Assembly (NCBI RefSeq): GCF_014192275.1
Contig: NZ_JACHXR010000003.1
Location: 271,647-335,646 of the forward strand
DNA from: Halomonas stenophila
GTDB lineage: Bacteria > Pseudomonadota > Gammaproteobacteria > Pseudomonadales > Halomonadaceae
Length of the DNA stretch: 64,000 nt
Direction of reading: 5' to 3'
Below are positions 43,197 through 51,963 of this stretch, piece by piece (within the stretch, counting starts at the first letter, position 1; each line of letters starts with the position of its first letter). A program made the position numbers and the translations under genes. The notes beneath the pieces were generated by a model. The model had not been told where the DNA came from. It saw nothing but the letters and a program-made list of their open reading frames with translations, and did not search any database.

Positions 43197-45691
43197 GGCG
43201 CCTCCTCGGCGAGCAGCGCCCGGGGCGGCGTGCGCCACAGCGTCAGCGACGGCAGGGCCGCCGCCAGCAGGGCGGCCCCCAGGGCGGTCGCCAGGGTCAG
43301 CAGCATCTCGCCGGGGAAGACGTGCAGCGGCAGTCGCCAGCCGAAGGCGGCCACGTTGATGGTGTCGACCAGGCAGGCGCTGACGGCCAGGCCCAGCGGC
43401 AGGGCGAGCAGCCCCGTGGCCAGGGCCGCCGCCCCCAGCTGGGCGAGCTGCACCCGCACCAGCCGGCCGCGGGGCACGCCCAGCGCCCACAGCGGGGCCA
43501 GCCGCCGGCGCCGCTCCCGGGCCTGGGCCAGCAGGGTCGCCAGCAGCGCCAGGGCCGCCACGGCCAGGGTCAGGGCGTTCAGGGCCCGGGTGATGGCGAA
43601 GGTGCGCTCGAAGATGCCGGTGGCGAGCCGCTTGACCTGGCGCTGGTCGCGCAGTGCCGTCGCGTCGAGAGCGAAGCGGCTGCGCAGGGCGGCGGCCAGG
43701 GGCTTGGCCGCCGCACCGTCGGCGAGCACGATGCCCAGGGAGCCAGGAGGGGCCTGGAAGCGGCGCCGCAGCTGGGGCGTGGCGAGCAGCACCTCGCCCC
43801 GGGGATTGCCGTAGTCCGGATAGACGGCGACCACGAGGAGCCGTTCGTCCCCGCCCGGCGCGGCCAGGGTGAGGCGATCCCCGGGGGCGATGCCCCGGGC
43901 GATGGCCAGCTGCTCGTTGACGAAAGCCGCGCCCCCGGCCAGTTCTCGCCAGGCCGCCTCGCGCCCGGCCAGGGTGGCCTTGAGGGGCCAGCCGGGCCGC
44001 ACCGCGTCGCCGGGGGTGATGCCGAACAGCGCGACCGACTGACGGGGCGTCTCGGCGTCGCCGATCGCCAGCAGGGTCGTCTCGCCGCCGGCGGTGGCCA
44101 GGCGCTCGGCCACCTCGGGGCGCTCGGCCAGCCAGGCATCGATCTCGTCGAGGCGCGCCGGCGGGGGGCGCAGGTAGAGGTCGGCGACCAGGCGCTGGTC
44201 GAGCCAGTCGAGGAAGGTCAGGCGAAAGCCGCCGACCATGCTGCCGACCCCCAGGTTGGCGGACAGCGCGATCAGCAGGGCCATCATGGCCAGGGCCAGG
44301 CGCGGCAGCTGCAGCTGCAGGTCGGCCAGCGCCCACTGGAGCAGCGGCCGGCGATGCATCCGCCGGCCCAGCCCGTCGAGAGCAGCGGCCAGCAGCGGCG
44401 GCAGCCAGAGAGCGCCGGCCAGCAGCAGCGCCGCCACCAGGCCGAAGGCGGCCAGCAGGCCCTCGCCGGGCGGTCGTACGGCCAGCCAGGCCCACAGACC
44501 CAGGGCGGCCAGGGCGCTGGCGGCGCCGCCCAGCGCCTGCCGACGCAGCTGGCGCTGGAAGCCCGCCCGCCAGGCCTGGGCCTGGCCGAGCCCCAGCACC
44601 GGCAGGCGGGCGGCGCGCCACAGCACACCGCTGCCGGCGAGCAGCAGCCCGCCCAGGACGACGCCGAGACCCCCCAGCCAGTAGTGCCAGGGCAGGCGCA
44701 GGGTGCGGCCGACCTCGGCGCCATACAGGCTCGACAGGGTGGCGGCCACGTCGGGCAGCAGGGCACTGGCCAGGCCGACCCCGCTGGCGATGCCGGCCAG
44801 CGCCCCGGCGAGGCCCAGCAGCACGAGTTCCCCGGCCAGCAGGCCGACCAGGGTGCGGCCCGGCACGCCCAGCGCTCGCAGGGTGCGCAGCAGGCCCAGG
44901 CGCTGTTCGAGGGCCAGGCCCAGGGCGGCCTGGACGATGAACAGCCCGACGATCAGCGCCAGCAGGGCCATGGCGGTGAGGCTGAGGTGGAAGCTCGCCG
45001 TCAGCTCGCCCGGGGCCAGCCGCTGCTCGGCCCGAACCAGGCGATACCCCGGCGGGGCCGTGGCCAGGGTGTCGGCGGGCACCACCAGCCGCGACAGGCC
45101 ATCGCCGCGCTCCAGCAGGCGGGCCGCGGCGGCGATGTCCATCACCAGGGTATTCGGCGGCAGCGCCGGGGTCGGCGCCAGCGGCGGCAGGCGTTGCCCC
45201 CCGGCCAGGGCGGGCGTGGCCCCGGGGGCCGCCCGGCGGGCCTGGCCCAGGGCGGCCAGAGTCTCCGGGGCCAGGCGCGTCCGCCAGGGCGGGGCGAGGA
45301 AGGCCTCGAGCCCGCCGTCGGCACCCGGCGAGGCGAAGGCGCTGTCGCCGGGCAGGGTGAGCGGGTCGATGCCGATCAGCGTCAGGCGTTCCCCGCTCGC
45401 CGTCGTCACCTCGCCCTCCAGGATCGGCGAGACGGGCAGGCCGGCGCGGCGCAGGGTCACGAAGTCCCGCCGGTCGAGCGGCCGGCCGTCACCAGGGGTG
45501 AGACGGTCGAGGTCGGCGTCGAACAGCGCCTCGGCGCGAGCATAGCTGTCCCGGGCCGAGGCGTTGATGGCCTGCACGCCGCTCCACAGGGCGCCGGCCA
45601 CCCACAGGCCGAGCAGCAGCATGGCCAGCTGGCCGGGGTGGCGCCGGTAGTGGGAGAGCAGGGTCGCCAGGGCCACGCCGAGCGGGCTCAT
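43193..45691 (-). CDS. FtsX-like ABC transporter permease
   Basis: An 832-residue permease with the two-domain FtsX/MacB-like fold. It has a first helix near 20-38, a long periplasmic part, a helix bundle around residues 240-440, a second periplasmic part, and three C-terminal helices (NALTLAVAALALLATLLAQ, LGAAALATGLLALPLGLAV, LLTLATALGAALLAAALPSL). Such permeases work mechanically on periplasmic partners or extract lipids and lipoproteins. It overlaps the ATPase gene and the lipoprotein gene by 4 bp each, giving a tightly coupled three-gene unit. The substrate is unknown. Confidence 0.88.
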   Translation of the reverse strand: MSPLGVALATLLSHYRRHPGQLAMLLLGLWVAGALWSGVQAINASARDSYARAEALFDADLDRLTPGDGRPLDRRDFVTLRRAGLPVSPILEGEVTTASGERLTLIGIDPLTLPGDSAFASPGADGGLEAFLAPPWRTRLAPETLAALGQARRAAPGATPALAGGQRLPPLAPTPALPPNTLVMDIAAAARLLERGDGLSRLVVPADTLATAPPGYRLVRAEQRLAPGELTASFHLSLTAMALLALIVGLFIVQAALGLALEQRLGLLRTLRALGVPGRTLVGLLAGELVLLGLAGALAGIASGVGLASALLPDVAATLSSLYGAEVGRTLRLPWHYWLGGLGVVLGGLLLAGSGVLWRAARLPVLGLGQAQAWRAGFQRQLRRQALGGAASALAALGLWAWLAVRPPGEGLLAAFGLVAALLLAGALWLPPLLAAALDGLGRRMHRRPLLQWALADLQLQLPRLALAMMALLIALSANLGVGSMVGGFRLTFLDWLDQRLVADLYLRPPPARLDEIDAWLAERPEVAERLATAGGETTLLAIGDAETPRQSVALFGITPGDAVRPGWPLKATLAGREAAWRELAGGAAFVNEQLAIARGIAPGDRLTLAAPGGDERLLVVAVYPDYGNPRGEVLLATPQLRRRFQAPPGSLGIVLADGAAAKPLAAALRSRFALDATALRDQRQVKRLATGIFERTFAITRALNALTLAVAALALLATLLAQARERRRRLAPLWALGVPRGRLVRVQLAQLGAAALATGLLALPLGLAVSACLVDTINVAAFGWRLPLHVFPGEMLLTLATALGAALLAAALPSLTLWRTPPRALLAEEAP

Positions 45692-46353
45692 GGCGGCGCT
45701 TCCCCGAGACGACCGTGGGAGAGCCGCAGGCGACGATCCAGGGGGGCGGCGACCCTGGGGCTGTGGGTCACCACCAGCAGGGCGCTGCCGGCCTCGCGCA
45801 CCAGATCCAGCAGCAGCGCCAGCACCTCGCCGGCGGTGGTCTCGTCCAGGTTGCCGGTGGGCTCGTCGGCGAGCAGCAGGGCGGGGCGCGGTGCCAGGGC
45901 GCGGCCGATGGCCAGGCGCTGCTGCTGGCCGCCGGAGAGCTGCTCGGGGTAGTGGCGCTCGCGGCCGGCGAGGCCCAGCCGGGCGACCAGCCGCGCGGTC
46001 CAGTCGGGCGACTCCCGGCCGGCCAGGCGCGCCTGCAGACGCAGGTTGTCGAGCACGTCGAGGCTCGGCACCAGGTGGAACTGCTGGAACACCAGGCCCA
46101 GGCGCTCCCGGCGCAGTCGCGCCCGCTGCGGCTCGGCCAGCGACGAGATCGCCCGGTCGTCGAGGCGCACCTCGCCGCGATCGGGCAGGTCGAGGCCCGC
46201 GGCCAGATGCAGCAGGGTCGACTTGCCGCTGCCCGACTCGCCCATCAGCGCCAGGCTCTCGCCCGCCGCCAGGCGCAGGTCGACGCCCGCCAGCACCCGC
46301 AGCGGGCCCTGGGGCGTGGCATAGGCCTTGTGCACCTGGCGGATGTCGAGCAT
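45688..46353 (-). CDS. ABC transporter ATP-binding protein (LolD/MacB class)
   Basis: A 221-residue ATPase with Walker A GESGSGKST (about 38-46), Q-loop FQQFHLVPSLDVLDNL, signature LSGGQQQRLAIGRAL, Walker B LLLADEPTGNLD and H-loop VTHSPRV. The LolD-type sequence fits its FtsX-like permease partner. It is the first gene of the operon that ends with the AttH-like lipoprotein. An intrinsic terminator from the zinc operon (46392-46420) lies just upstream, so this operon needs its own promoter in the short gap before 46353. Confidence 0.92.
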   Translation of the reverse strand: MLDIRQVHKAYATPQGPLRVLAGVDLRLAAGESLALMGESGSGKSTLLHLAAGLDLPDRGEVRLDDRAISSLAEPQRARLRRERLGLVFQQFHLVPSLDVLDNLRLQARLAGRESPDWTARLVARLGLAGRERHYPEQLSGGQQQRLAIGRALAPRPALLLADEPTGNLDETTAGEVLALLLDLVREAGSALLVVTHSPRVAAPLDRRLRLSHGRLGEAPP

Positions 46354-46391
46354 GACGAACCTTCCCGGAGCGGTGGCCTTGATCCTCCCAC

Positions 46392-46420
46392 AAAAACGGC
46401 GCCACCCGAAGGTGACGCCG
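46392..46420 (-). terminator. Rho-independent terminator after the zinc ABC operon
   Basis: On the minus strand CGGCGTCACC-TTCG-GGTGGCGCCG, one G-U wobble in a 10-bp stem with a UUCG loop, runs into TTTTTG. It lies 22 nt past the substrate-binding protein stop at 46443. Confidence 0.85.
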
Positions 46421-46442
46421 CCGTCATGCGCTCACGCGACCG

Positions 46443-47567
46443 TCAGTGGTCGTGGCCATGCGCCTCGTCATGGGAGGCCTCCTCATGGGCGGCCTCTTCT
46501 TGATGGCCGTGCTCGTCCGGGCCGTCGTCCGCATCGGCCAGGGCGTCGTGGAGCAGCCGGGCGTTGTGACGCATCATGCCCAGCCAGGTGCTGGCCTCGC
46601 CCTCGGCGGCCAGGGCGTCGGCATAGAGGGTGCCGGCGACCGGCAGGCCGGTCTCCTCGGCGAGCTGGTCGATCATCGCCGGGCTGGTCATATTCTCGTG
46701 GAACAGCGCCTCGACGTTGCGCTCGCGGATCACGTCGATCAGCCGCGCCATGTTGGCGGCACTGGGCTCGGCCTCGCTGGACAGGCCCACCGGCGACAGG
46801 AAGCTCACCCCGTAGGCTCGGGCGAAGTGGCCGAAGGAGTCGTGCCCGGTGATCACGCTGGTGTCCTCGGGCAGCGCGTCGACCAGCGCCTGGATCTCGG
46901 CGTCCATGGCGGCGATCTCCTCCAGGTAGCGCGCGGCGCGCTCCCGGTAGACGTCCGCATGATCCGGGTCGGCACTGATCAGGCCGTCGCGGATGTTGAT
47001 GACGTAGAGCGAGCCGAGGCCCAGGTCCTGCCAGGCATGGGGGTCCCGGCCGCCGTGGTCATGGTCGTGGTGCTCGTCCCGGTGGGCGTCATGCTCATCG
47101 TGGCCGTGTTCATCTTCATGGGCCTCGTCGCCATGGGCGCCGTGATTCTGGTCATGGCTCGCAGCGTCGTGAGCCCCGTCGTCATGGCCGTGAGCGTCGT
47201 CGTCGGCCGCCAGGGCGGCCTCGATGCCGTCGGTGGCCACCACCGTCGGCCCCGCGTAGTCGCTGGCGCCGGTCAGCCGCGCCATCCAGCCCTCGAACTG
47301 CAGCCCGTTGAACACCACCAGGTCAGCCTCGGCCAGGGCTCGGGCATCGGTGGGGCGCGGCGTGAAGACGTGGGCGTCGCTGTCGGGGCCCACCAGGGCG
47401 GTGACCTCGACATGCTCGCCGCCTACCCGCTCGATCATGTCGGCGAGGATGCTGAAGCTGGCGAGCACCTGGACCCGCTCCGCGGCGGGGGCGTTGGCGG
47501 ACAGGGCGAGCAGCGCCGAGGCGGCGAACAGGGCGGCTGCCCTGGGCAGGGGCCGGGTCGATGACAT
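46443..47567 (-). CDS. Zinc ABC transporter substrate-binding protein, His-rich
   Basis: A 374-residue periplasmic protein. A signal peptide (about 1-28, ending APAAE) precedes a cluster A-I metal-binding fold: VLASFSILADMIERVGGEHVEV, HVFTPRPTDARAL with the first His ligand, the second near DPHAWQDL, and later Glu/His ligands in FHENMTSP. Between them lies a very His/Asp-rich loop (about 118-172), typical of zinc-specific ZnuA/AztC-type proteins, and the C-terminus carries a second His/Glu-rich tail of about 25 residues. It is the last gene of a small ORF-ATPase-permease-binding protein operon under a Zur-like box. Confidence 0.92.
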   Translation of the reverse strand: MSSTRPLPRAAALFAASALLALSANAPAAERVQVLASFSILADMIERVGGEHVEVTALVGPDSDAHVFTPRPTDARALAEADLVVFNGLQFEGWMARLTGASDYAGPTVVATDGIEAALAADDDAHGHDDGAHDAASHDQNHGAHGDEAHEDEHGHDEHDAHRDEHHDHDHGGRDPHAWQDLGLGSLYVINIRDGLISADPDHADVYRERAARYLEEIAAMDAEIQALVDALPEDTSVITGHDSFGHFARAYGVSFLSPVGLSSEAEPSAANMARLIDVIRERNVEALFHENMTSPAMIDQLAEETGLPVAGTLYADALAAEGEASTWLGMMRHNARLLHDALADADDGPDEHGHQEEAAHEEASHDEAHGHDH

Positions 47568-47584
47568 CGGGGATCTCCGTGGCG

Positions 47585-48475
47585 TCAGGGGGAAGAGGCG
47601 GCGTCCAGGGGCCGGGCGGTGCGTCGCCAGCGGGCGGTGAGGCTGTGCTGGCGGCCGAACAGCGCGGAGAGCACATAAGCCACGCCGGCCAGCAGGATGA
47701 TGGCCGGCCCCGAGGGCAGGCTGAGGTGATACGACAGCAGCAGGCCGCCGGTGCTGGCCACCAGGGCGATGCCGATGGCGATGGCGATCAGGCCCTCGAG
47801 GCGCTGGCTCCAGAAGCGCGCGGTGGTGGCCGGCAGCATCATCAGGCCCACCGCCATCAGGGTGCCGAGCGTCTGGAAGCCGGCGGTGAGGTTGAGCACC
47901 ACCAGGCCGAGGAAGACGCCGTGCACCACCCCGCCGCGCACCCCCTGGCCGCGTAGGAACAGCGGGTCCAGGCACTCCACCACCAGGGCGCGGAAGATCC
48001 CCGCCAGGGCGATGACGATCAGGCTGGCGATGCCGGCGATCAGCACCAGGGCGGTGGTGTCGACGGCGAGGATCGAGCCGAACAGCACATGGGTGAGGTC
48101 GACGCTGCTGCCGCCCAGCGACACCAGCATCACCCCGGCGGCCAGCGAGATCAGAAAGAAGCTGGCCATGGCCGAGTCCTCCCGATGGCCGGTCATCTGC
48201 GAGACGCTGCCGGCCAGCACCGCCACCATCAGCCCCGAGAGGATGCCGCCCAGGCTCATGATCGGCAGCGAGAAGCCGGCGAACAGGAAGCCCAGGGCCA
48301 CCCCGGGGAGGATGGCGTGGGCCATGGCGTCGCCGATCAGGCTCATGCCGCGCAGCATCAGGAACACGCCCAGCGGCGGGGCGGCCAGCGACAAGGCTAG
48401 GCCGGCGACCACGGCGCGACGCATGAAGCCGTACTCGAAGGGGGCGAACAGCCAGGCGTCAAGCAGTGCCAGCAT
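47585..48475 (-). CDS. Zinc/manganese ABC transporter permease
   Basis: A 296-residue membrane protein of the ABC-3 family with about eight helices. The family motifs MLRGMSLIGDAMAHAILPGVALGF, FGSILAVDTT and GTLMAVGLMMLPATTARFW are visible. It forms the channel of the zinc importer with the neighbouring ATPase and binding protein. I start it at ATG 48475 (LALLDAWLFAPFEYGFMRRA), which overlaps the ATPase gene by 17 nt; a longer frame to 48514 has no domain support. Confidence 0.9.
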   Translation of the reverse strand: MLALLDAWLFAPFEYGFMRRAVVAGLALSLAAPPLGVFLMLRGMSLIGDAMAHAILPGVALGFLFAGFSLPIMSLGGILSGLMVAVLAGSVSQMTGHREDSAMASFFLISLAAGVMLVSLGGSSVDLTHVLFGSILAVDTTALVLIAGIASLIVIALAGIFRALVVECLDPLFLRGQGVRGGVVHGVFLGLVVLNLTAGFQTLGTLMAVGLMMLPATTARFWSQRLEGLIAIAIGIALVASTGGLLLSYHLSLPSGPAIILLAGVAYVLSALFGRQHSLTARWRRTARPLDAASSP

Positions 48476-49193
48476 GGGAGGCCTCGGAAAAGTCGAAGGG
48501 CAGGCGCGGGGCACGGGGCAGCTGGCCGGCGTGGTGGTCGAGCAGCGTCTCGGGGCTGACCCAGCGGCCGTGGCCGCCGGCCAACAACAGGACGTCGTCG
48601 GCCAGGCGCGCCAGCTGCTCCATGTCGTGGAGCACCACCAGGATGGTGGCGCCGGCGCGGGCCATGTCGCGCAGCACGTCCATCAACACCTCGACGGTCT
48701 CGCCGTCGACGTTGGCGAAGGGCTCGTCGAGCAGCAGCAGCTCGGCCTCCTGCATCAGGGTGCGGCCGAGCAGGGCGCGCTGGCGCTGGCCGCCGGAGAG
48801 TTCGCCGAGCTGGCGGTGGGCCAGGTGCGAGATGCCGAGCCGCGCCATGATGTCCCGCCCCTTGCGATAGTGGGGGCCGCAGTAGCCCTTGAGGGCACCA
48901 TGGCTCGGCCAGGTGCCGGTCATGATCAGCTCCTCCACGCTCATCGGGAAGGTCAGGTCGAGGGCCAGCTGCTGGGGCAGCCAGGCGCAGCGCTCGCGGG
49001 GCACGCGGCATTCGACGCGGCCGGCCACCGGGGCCAGCATGCCCATGATCGCCGCGATCAGGGTGCTCTTGCCGGCGCCGTTGGCGCCGATCAGGGCGGT
49101 GACCGCGCCGTCCTGGAAGCGGCCGTCGAGGTGCTCGAGGACCGTCTGGCCGCCCCGGGCCAGTTGCAGGTCGTGGAGCTGCAGCCGTGCCAT
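48459..49193 (-). CDS. Zinc/manganese ABC transporter ATP-binding protein
   Basis: A 244-residue ATPase with Walker A GANGAGKST, signature LSGGQRQRALLGRTL, Walker B LLLLDEPFANVD and H-loop VLHDMEQLA. The sequence type (metal-importer ATPase with AWLPQQLALDLTFPMSVEELI) fits the ABC-3 permease downstream. The ATG at 49193 shares one base with the stop of a 49-codon small ORF upstream (TGATG), which implies coupling. The unit is of the ZnuC/AztA kind; which one cannot be decided here. Confidence 0.9.
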   Translation of the reverse strand: MARLQLHDLQLARGGQTVLEHLDGRFQDGAVTALIGANGAGKSTLIAAIMGMLAPVAGRVECRVPRERCAWLPQQLALDLTFPMSVEELIMTGTWPSHGALKGYCGPHYRKGRDIMARLGISHLAHRQLGELSGGQRQRALLGRTLMQEAELLLLDEPFANVDGETVEVLMDVLRDMARAGATILVVLHDMEQLARLADDVLLLAGGHGRWVSPETLLDHHAGQLPRAPRLPFDFSEASHAGTA

Positions 49194-49342
49194 CAGCCCG
49201 CCCATCCCGCGGCCCATGTGACCGCCAGCCAGAGGACGACCAGCGGGGCCAGCGCGAGCAGCAGCCGGCGGGTCGCCGACAGCGACATCAACGAGAAGTG
49301 GCAGGGCCCCTCGGGGCGGTGCCGGTGAGTGCGGTGCGCCAT
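49193..49342 (-). CDS. 49-residue His-rich single-helix membrane peptide in the zinc operon
   Basis: The product begins MAHRTHRHRPEGPCHFS, with four His and one Cys in the first 16 residues. It continues with one transmembrane helix (LLLALAPLVVLWLAVTWAA). GGAG lies about 10 nt before the ATG and the stop is fused to the ATPase start (TGATG), both signs of a real gene. It is the first gene after the Zur-like box. A metal-buffering or transporter-accessory role is suggested by the His/Cys head and context, but I know no family for it. Confidence 0.6.
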   Translation of the reverse strand: MAHRTHRHRPEGPCHFSLMSLSATRRLLLALAPLVVLWLAVTWAAGWAG

Positions 49343-49370
49343 GGTGAAAGGTCTCCAGAATGCGGAGGAG

Positions 49371-49383
49371 GTTATAACATAAC
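49371..49383 (-). promoter_or_regulatory. Zur-like box upstream of the zinc operon
   Basis: On the minus strand GTTATGTTATAAC is a perfect inverted repeat (GTTAT-GTT-ATAAC), within TTGTTATGTTATAACC. It is close to the gammaproteobacterial Zur consensus (TGTTATA-TATAACA). It overlaps a likely -10 (TATAAC) and lies 29 nt upstream of the small His-rich ORF, as expected for repression by zinc-loaded Zur. Confidence 0.7.
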
Positions 49384-49424
49384 AATATCGGCGCTGACCA
49401 CTGTTCCGAGCCGTTCGGCGCGGG

Positions 49425-50084
49425 TCAGTAGCGCAGCACGACGCCCAGGCGCTGGGGAGCGACCAGCCAGGCATATTCGCCCTCCAGCCGGAGTTCCCCG
49501 AACGTCAGCCGCGTGGGCTGGAAGCGGTTCACCGCCGCCATGGCCTGGCCCGGCTGGGTGCGCAGCTGCAGCTCGCTGACCAGCATGCCGGTGGCGAAGT
49601 TGATGGCGCCATCCTCGGGGCGGTCGTCGCCGACGCCGATCGCCAGCCCGGCGACGCCGTTCACCGCCAGCGAGGACAGCCGTGCCTGCCAGCTGCGCCG
49701 CCGGCGCTCCTCCTCGGCCACCTCCCGCAGCAGGCGGCGGGCGCCCTCGAGGTCGCCGTCGCCCTGCTGCAGACGCCGATGGGCCGCGGGGTGCGGCTGG
49801 GGGTCGAGGAACAGGCCGCCCAGGGCGAGCGTCGACTTGACCACCCCCACCCGGGCATCGAAGCGGTCCGCATCGTCGCTCGCCTCGCTGGCCTGCCAGG
49901 CGTTCCACGCCAGGCTGCCGGCATAGATGCCGCTCCACCCGAGCTGCCACAGTTCGGCCTGGCGGGCCCCGCGGGACAGGGCATCCTCGTAGGCCTGCCA
50001 TTCGGTCGACGGCGACTGGGCGAGCGCCAGGGTGGGCAGGCAGAGCAGCAACAGGGCGAAATGGCGCAGGGCGGGCAGGGGCAT
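49425..50084 (-). CDS. Exported protein of unknown function
   Basis: A 219-residue protein with a clear signal peptide (HFALLLLCLPTLALAQ). The mature part has a tryptophan-rich region (WQAYEDALSRGARQAELWQLGWSGIYAGSLAWNAW), a charged helix (about 115-140), and a C-terminal half with alternating hydrophobic residues ending in VVLRY, compatible with an outer-membrane-associated beta structure. I do not recognise a family. GGAG precedes the ATG at 50084; the upstream extension is not coding-like. It is transcribed towards the zinc operon but separated by the Zur-box gap. Confidence 0.65.
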   Translation of the reverse strand: MPLPALRHFALLLLCLPTLALAQSPSTEWQAYEDALSRGARQAELWQLGWSGIYAGSLAWNAWQASEASDDADRFDARVGVVKSTLALGGLFLDPQPHPAAHRRLQQGDGDLEGARRLLREVAEEERRRRSWQARLSSLAVNGVAGLAIGVGDDRPEDGAINFATGMLVSELQLRTQPGQAMAAVNRFQPTRLTFGELRLEGEYAWLVAPQRLGVVLRY

Positions 50085-50260
50085 GACGGCGTCTCCAGGG
50101 CAAGCGGCGCCCTGCATCCTAGCATGCCGGTGGCGGGGTGGCGCCCCGCTGGCCGGAGGGGCCAGACAAGTGGCCTTAGGCATGCGGCAGCGGGGCTGTA
50201 GGGCCGGCTGGAGGCACGCTACACTGAGCGCCCAATTTTCTCGCAGAGAGGAACGCCAGG

Positions 50261-50806
50261 ATGTTTCGCATGATTCCCCTCAAGGTCCTGATCGCCGCCG
50301 GGCTGGCCGGCGGCCTGGCCGTGGCCGCCGGCACCACCCAGGCGGGCGGCGACACCGGCCTCTATCTCGGCGGCGGCGTCGGGCAGATGCACGGCGATGG
50401 TAACTTCGACGACCAGGCCGGCCACGGGAAGCTGATGGGCGGCTACAACTTCGGCTGGCTGCCCTTCCTCGACCTGGGCGTGGAGCTGGCCTACGTGAGC
50501 GGCGGCGAGCTGGACGGCGAGGTCGACGGCCGCTCGGCGACCCGTGAGGTGGACAGCCTCCAGGCCCAGGGCGTGGCCGGGATGAGTTTCGGCCCCATGG
50601 GCGTCTACGCCAAGGCCGGCATGGCCGACTGGGACGCCGAGCAGCGCGGCCCCGGCGCCGACCGCTCCGGCACCGACCCCGTCTATGGCGTGGGGGCCAG
50701 CTTCGGGCTATTCGGGCTGACCGGTCGGCTGGAGTACGAGCGCCTCGACACCGACGAGATCGGCAACCTCGACATGGTCACCGCCGGGGCGGTCTACACC
50801 TTCTGA
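50261..50806 (+). CDS. Outer-membrane beta-barrel protein (OmpA/OmpW-like)
   Basis: A 181-residue protein with a signal peptide (about 1-28, ending TTQAG), a glycine-rich first strand (TGLYLGGGVGQMHGD) and eight alternating strands ending in the terminal aromatic (TAGAVYTF), the usual outer-membrane targeting signal. It matches the small OMP_b-brl family. Function is unknown: structural, adhesion or surface stability are all possible. GAGAGGAAC precedes the ATG, and TACACT near 50219 may be the -10. It stands alone between divergent and downstream neighbours. Confidence 0.85.
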   Translation: MFRMIPLKVLIAAGLAGGLAVAAGTTQAGGDTGLYLGGGVGQMHGDGNFDDQAGHGKLMGGYNFGWLPFLDLGVELAYVSGGELDGEVDGRSATREVDSLQAQGVAGMSFGPMGVYAKAGMADWDAEQRGPGADRSGTDPVYGVGASFGLFGLTGRLEYERLDTDEIGNLDMVTAGAVYTF

Positions 50807-50858
50807 GGCGAGGCCCGGCGGGCGGGGTGCTACGCTTGGAGCGTTCCCCGCGTCATGG

Positions 50859-51847
50859 ATGACCACGCCGATGCCCGCCCTGCCTCTCCGCCCCCGCCTT
50901 CGGCCCCTCGCCCTGACCGCCTGCCTGCTCCCGGGGCTGGCGGGCTGCGAGGATGAGGGCCCCGCGCCGCGCTCACCGACGGGGCCCACCCCGTCCCGGG
51001 AAGCGAGTGACGTCCCGAGCGGGGCCCTGGTCGGCCGGGCGCCTCAAATGGAGGCGGGCGCCCGGCGGAGAACGCGGAGGCGCGGGTCGAAGAGCGACGC
51101 GCCTACACCCTGCAGTTCGAGGACGCCGAGCGCCTGGTCGCCACCTATCGGGAGACCCAGGCGGCCTGTGTCGCCGTCGACTCCTGCTGGGTGACGCATG
51201 GCCGGCTCGACACGCCGCGCCACGGCCTGGCGGGCGGGGAGCTCGGTATGCGCATCGACCGCGCCCGCCTGGAGGACGCCGAGCCGCTGCGGCTGATCAA
51301 TGAGTCGCCGGCGCTCAGCGGCGTGGAGATCACCCGCCAGGACCGCACCCAGCAGATCATCGATCTCGAGGCCCGACTCGCCCAGCAGGTCGTGCTGCGT
51401 GAGCGGCTCACCGAGCTGGCCGAGGAGGGGCGCGGCTTCAGCGAGCGGCGCATCCAGGACCTGCTGCAGGTGGAGCGGGAACTGGCCCGGGTGCAGGGCG
51501 AGATCGAGTCCATGCAGGGCCGGCAGCGCCATCTCGCCCGGGTGACCGACAGCGTGGCCATCACCGCCCGCTTCCAGGAGCAGCGCTGGGTCGAGCCCCA
51601 CCAGCACGGCGTGCTGGCGCCGCTGTGGCGAGCGCTGGATCGCAGCGTCTCGCTGTTCTTCGAATCGCTGGGCCAGGTCATCCTGGTGGTGGTCTTCCTC
51701 ACCCCCTGGCTGGTGATCGGCCTGCCCGTGCTGTGGCTGCTCAGCCGGCTATGGCGCCCGCTGCGGCGGGGCCTGGGGCGGATGAGAGCGCGGCGGCGGG
51801 CGCGGCGTGAACCGGCGGAAGAAGACGAGATGTCGGATCCCGGATGA
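50859..51847 (+). pseudogene. DUF4349-type membrane lipoprotein, apparently frameshifted
   Basis: Two open frames together look like one DUF4349 protein. The first (from ATG 50859) gives a signal with lipobox LLPGLAGC and a low-complexity linker. The second, in another frame and open from 51011, gives ARVEERRAYTLQFEDAERLV, a coiled-coil-like central part (QIIDLEARLAQQVVLRERL, QVERELARVQGEIESMQ), a C-terminal helix (LGQVILVVVFLTPWLVIGLP) and a basic tail. The frames must join near 51040-51062, in a GC-rich run (GGCGGGCGCCCGGCGG). Either a real one-base frameshift or a sequence error explains this. The second half alone could start at GTG 51191. Confidence 0.6.
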
Positions 51848-51963
51848 TGGCCGGGTGGCCGGCGATTCCCATCGCGGCGCCGGAGGCCCGGTGCGCTGGC
51901 CCCGGGCGAGTGGGGTGGCGGAGTCGGCTAGACTGAACCCCAACAGCCACGGGGAGAGACGTC

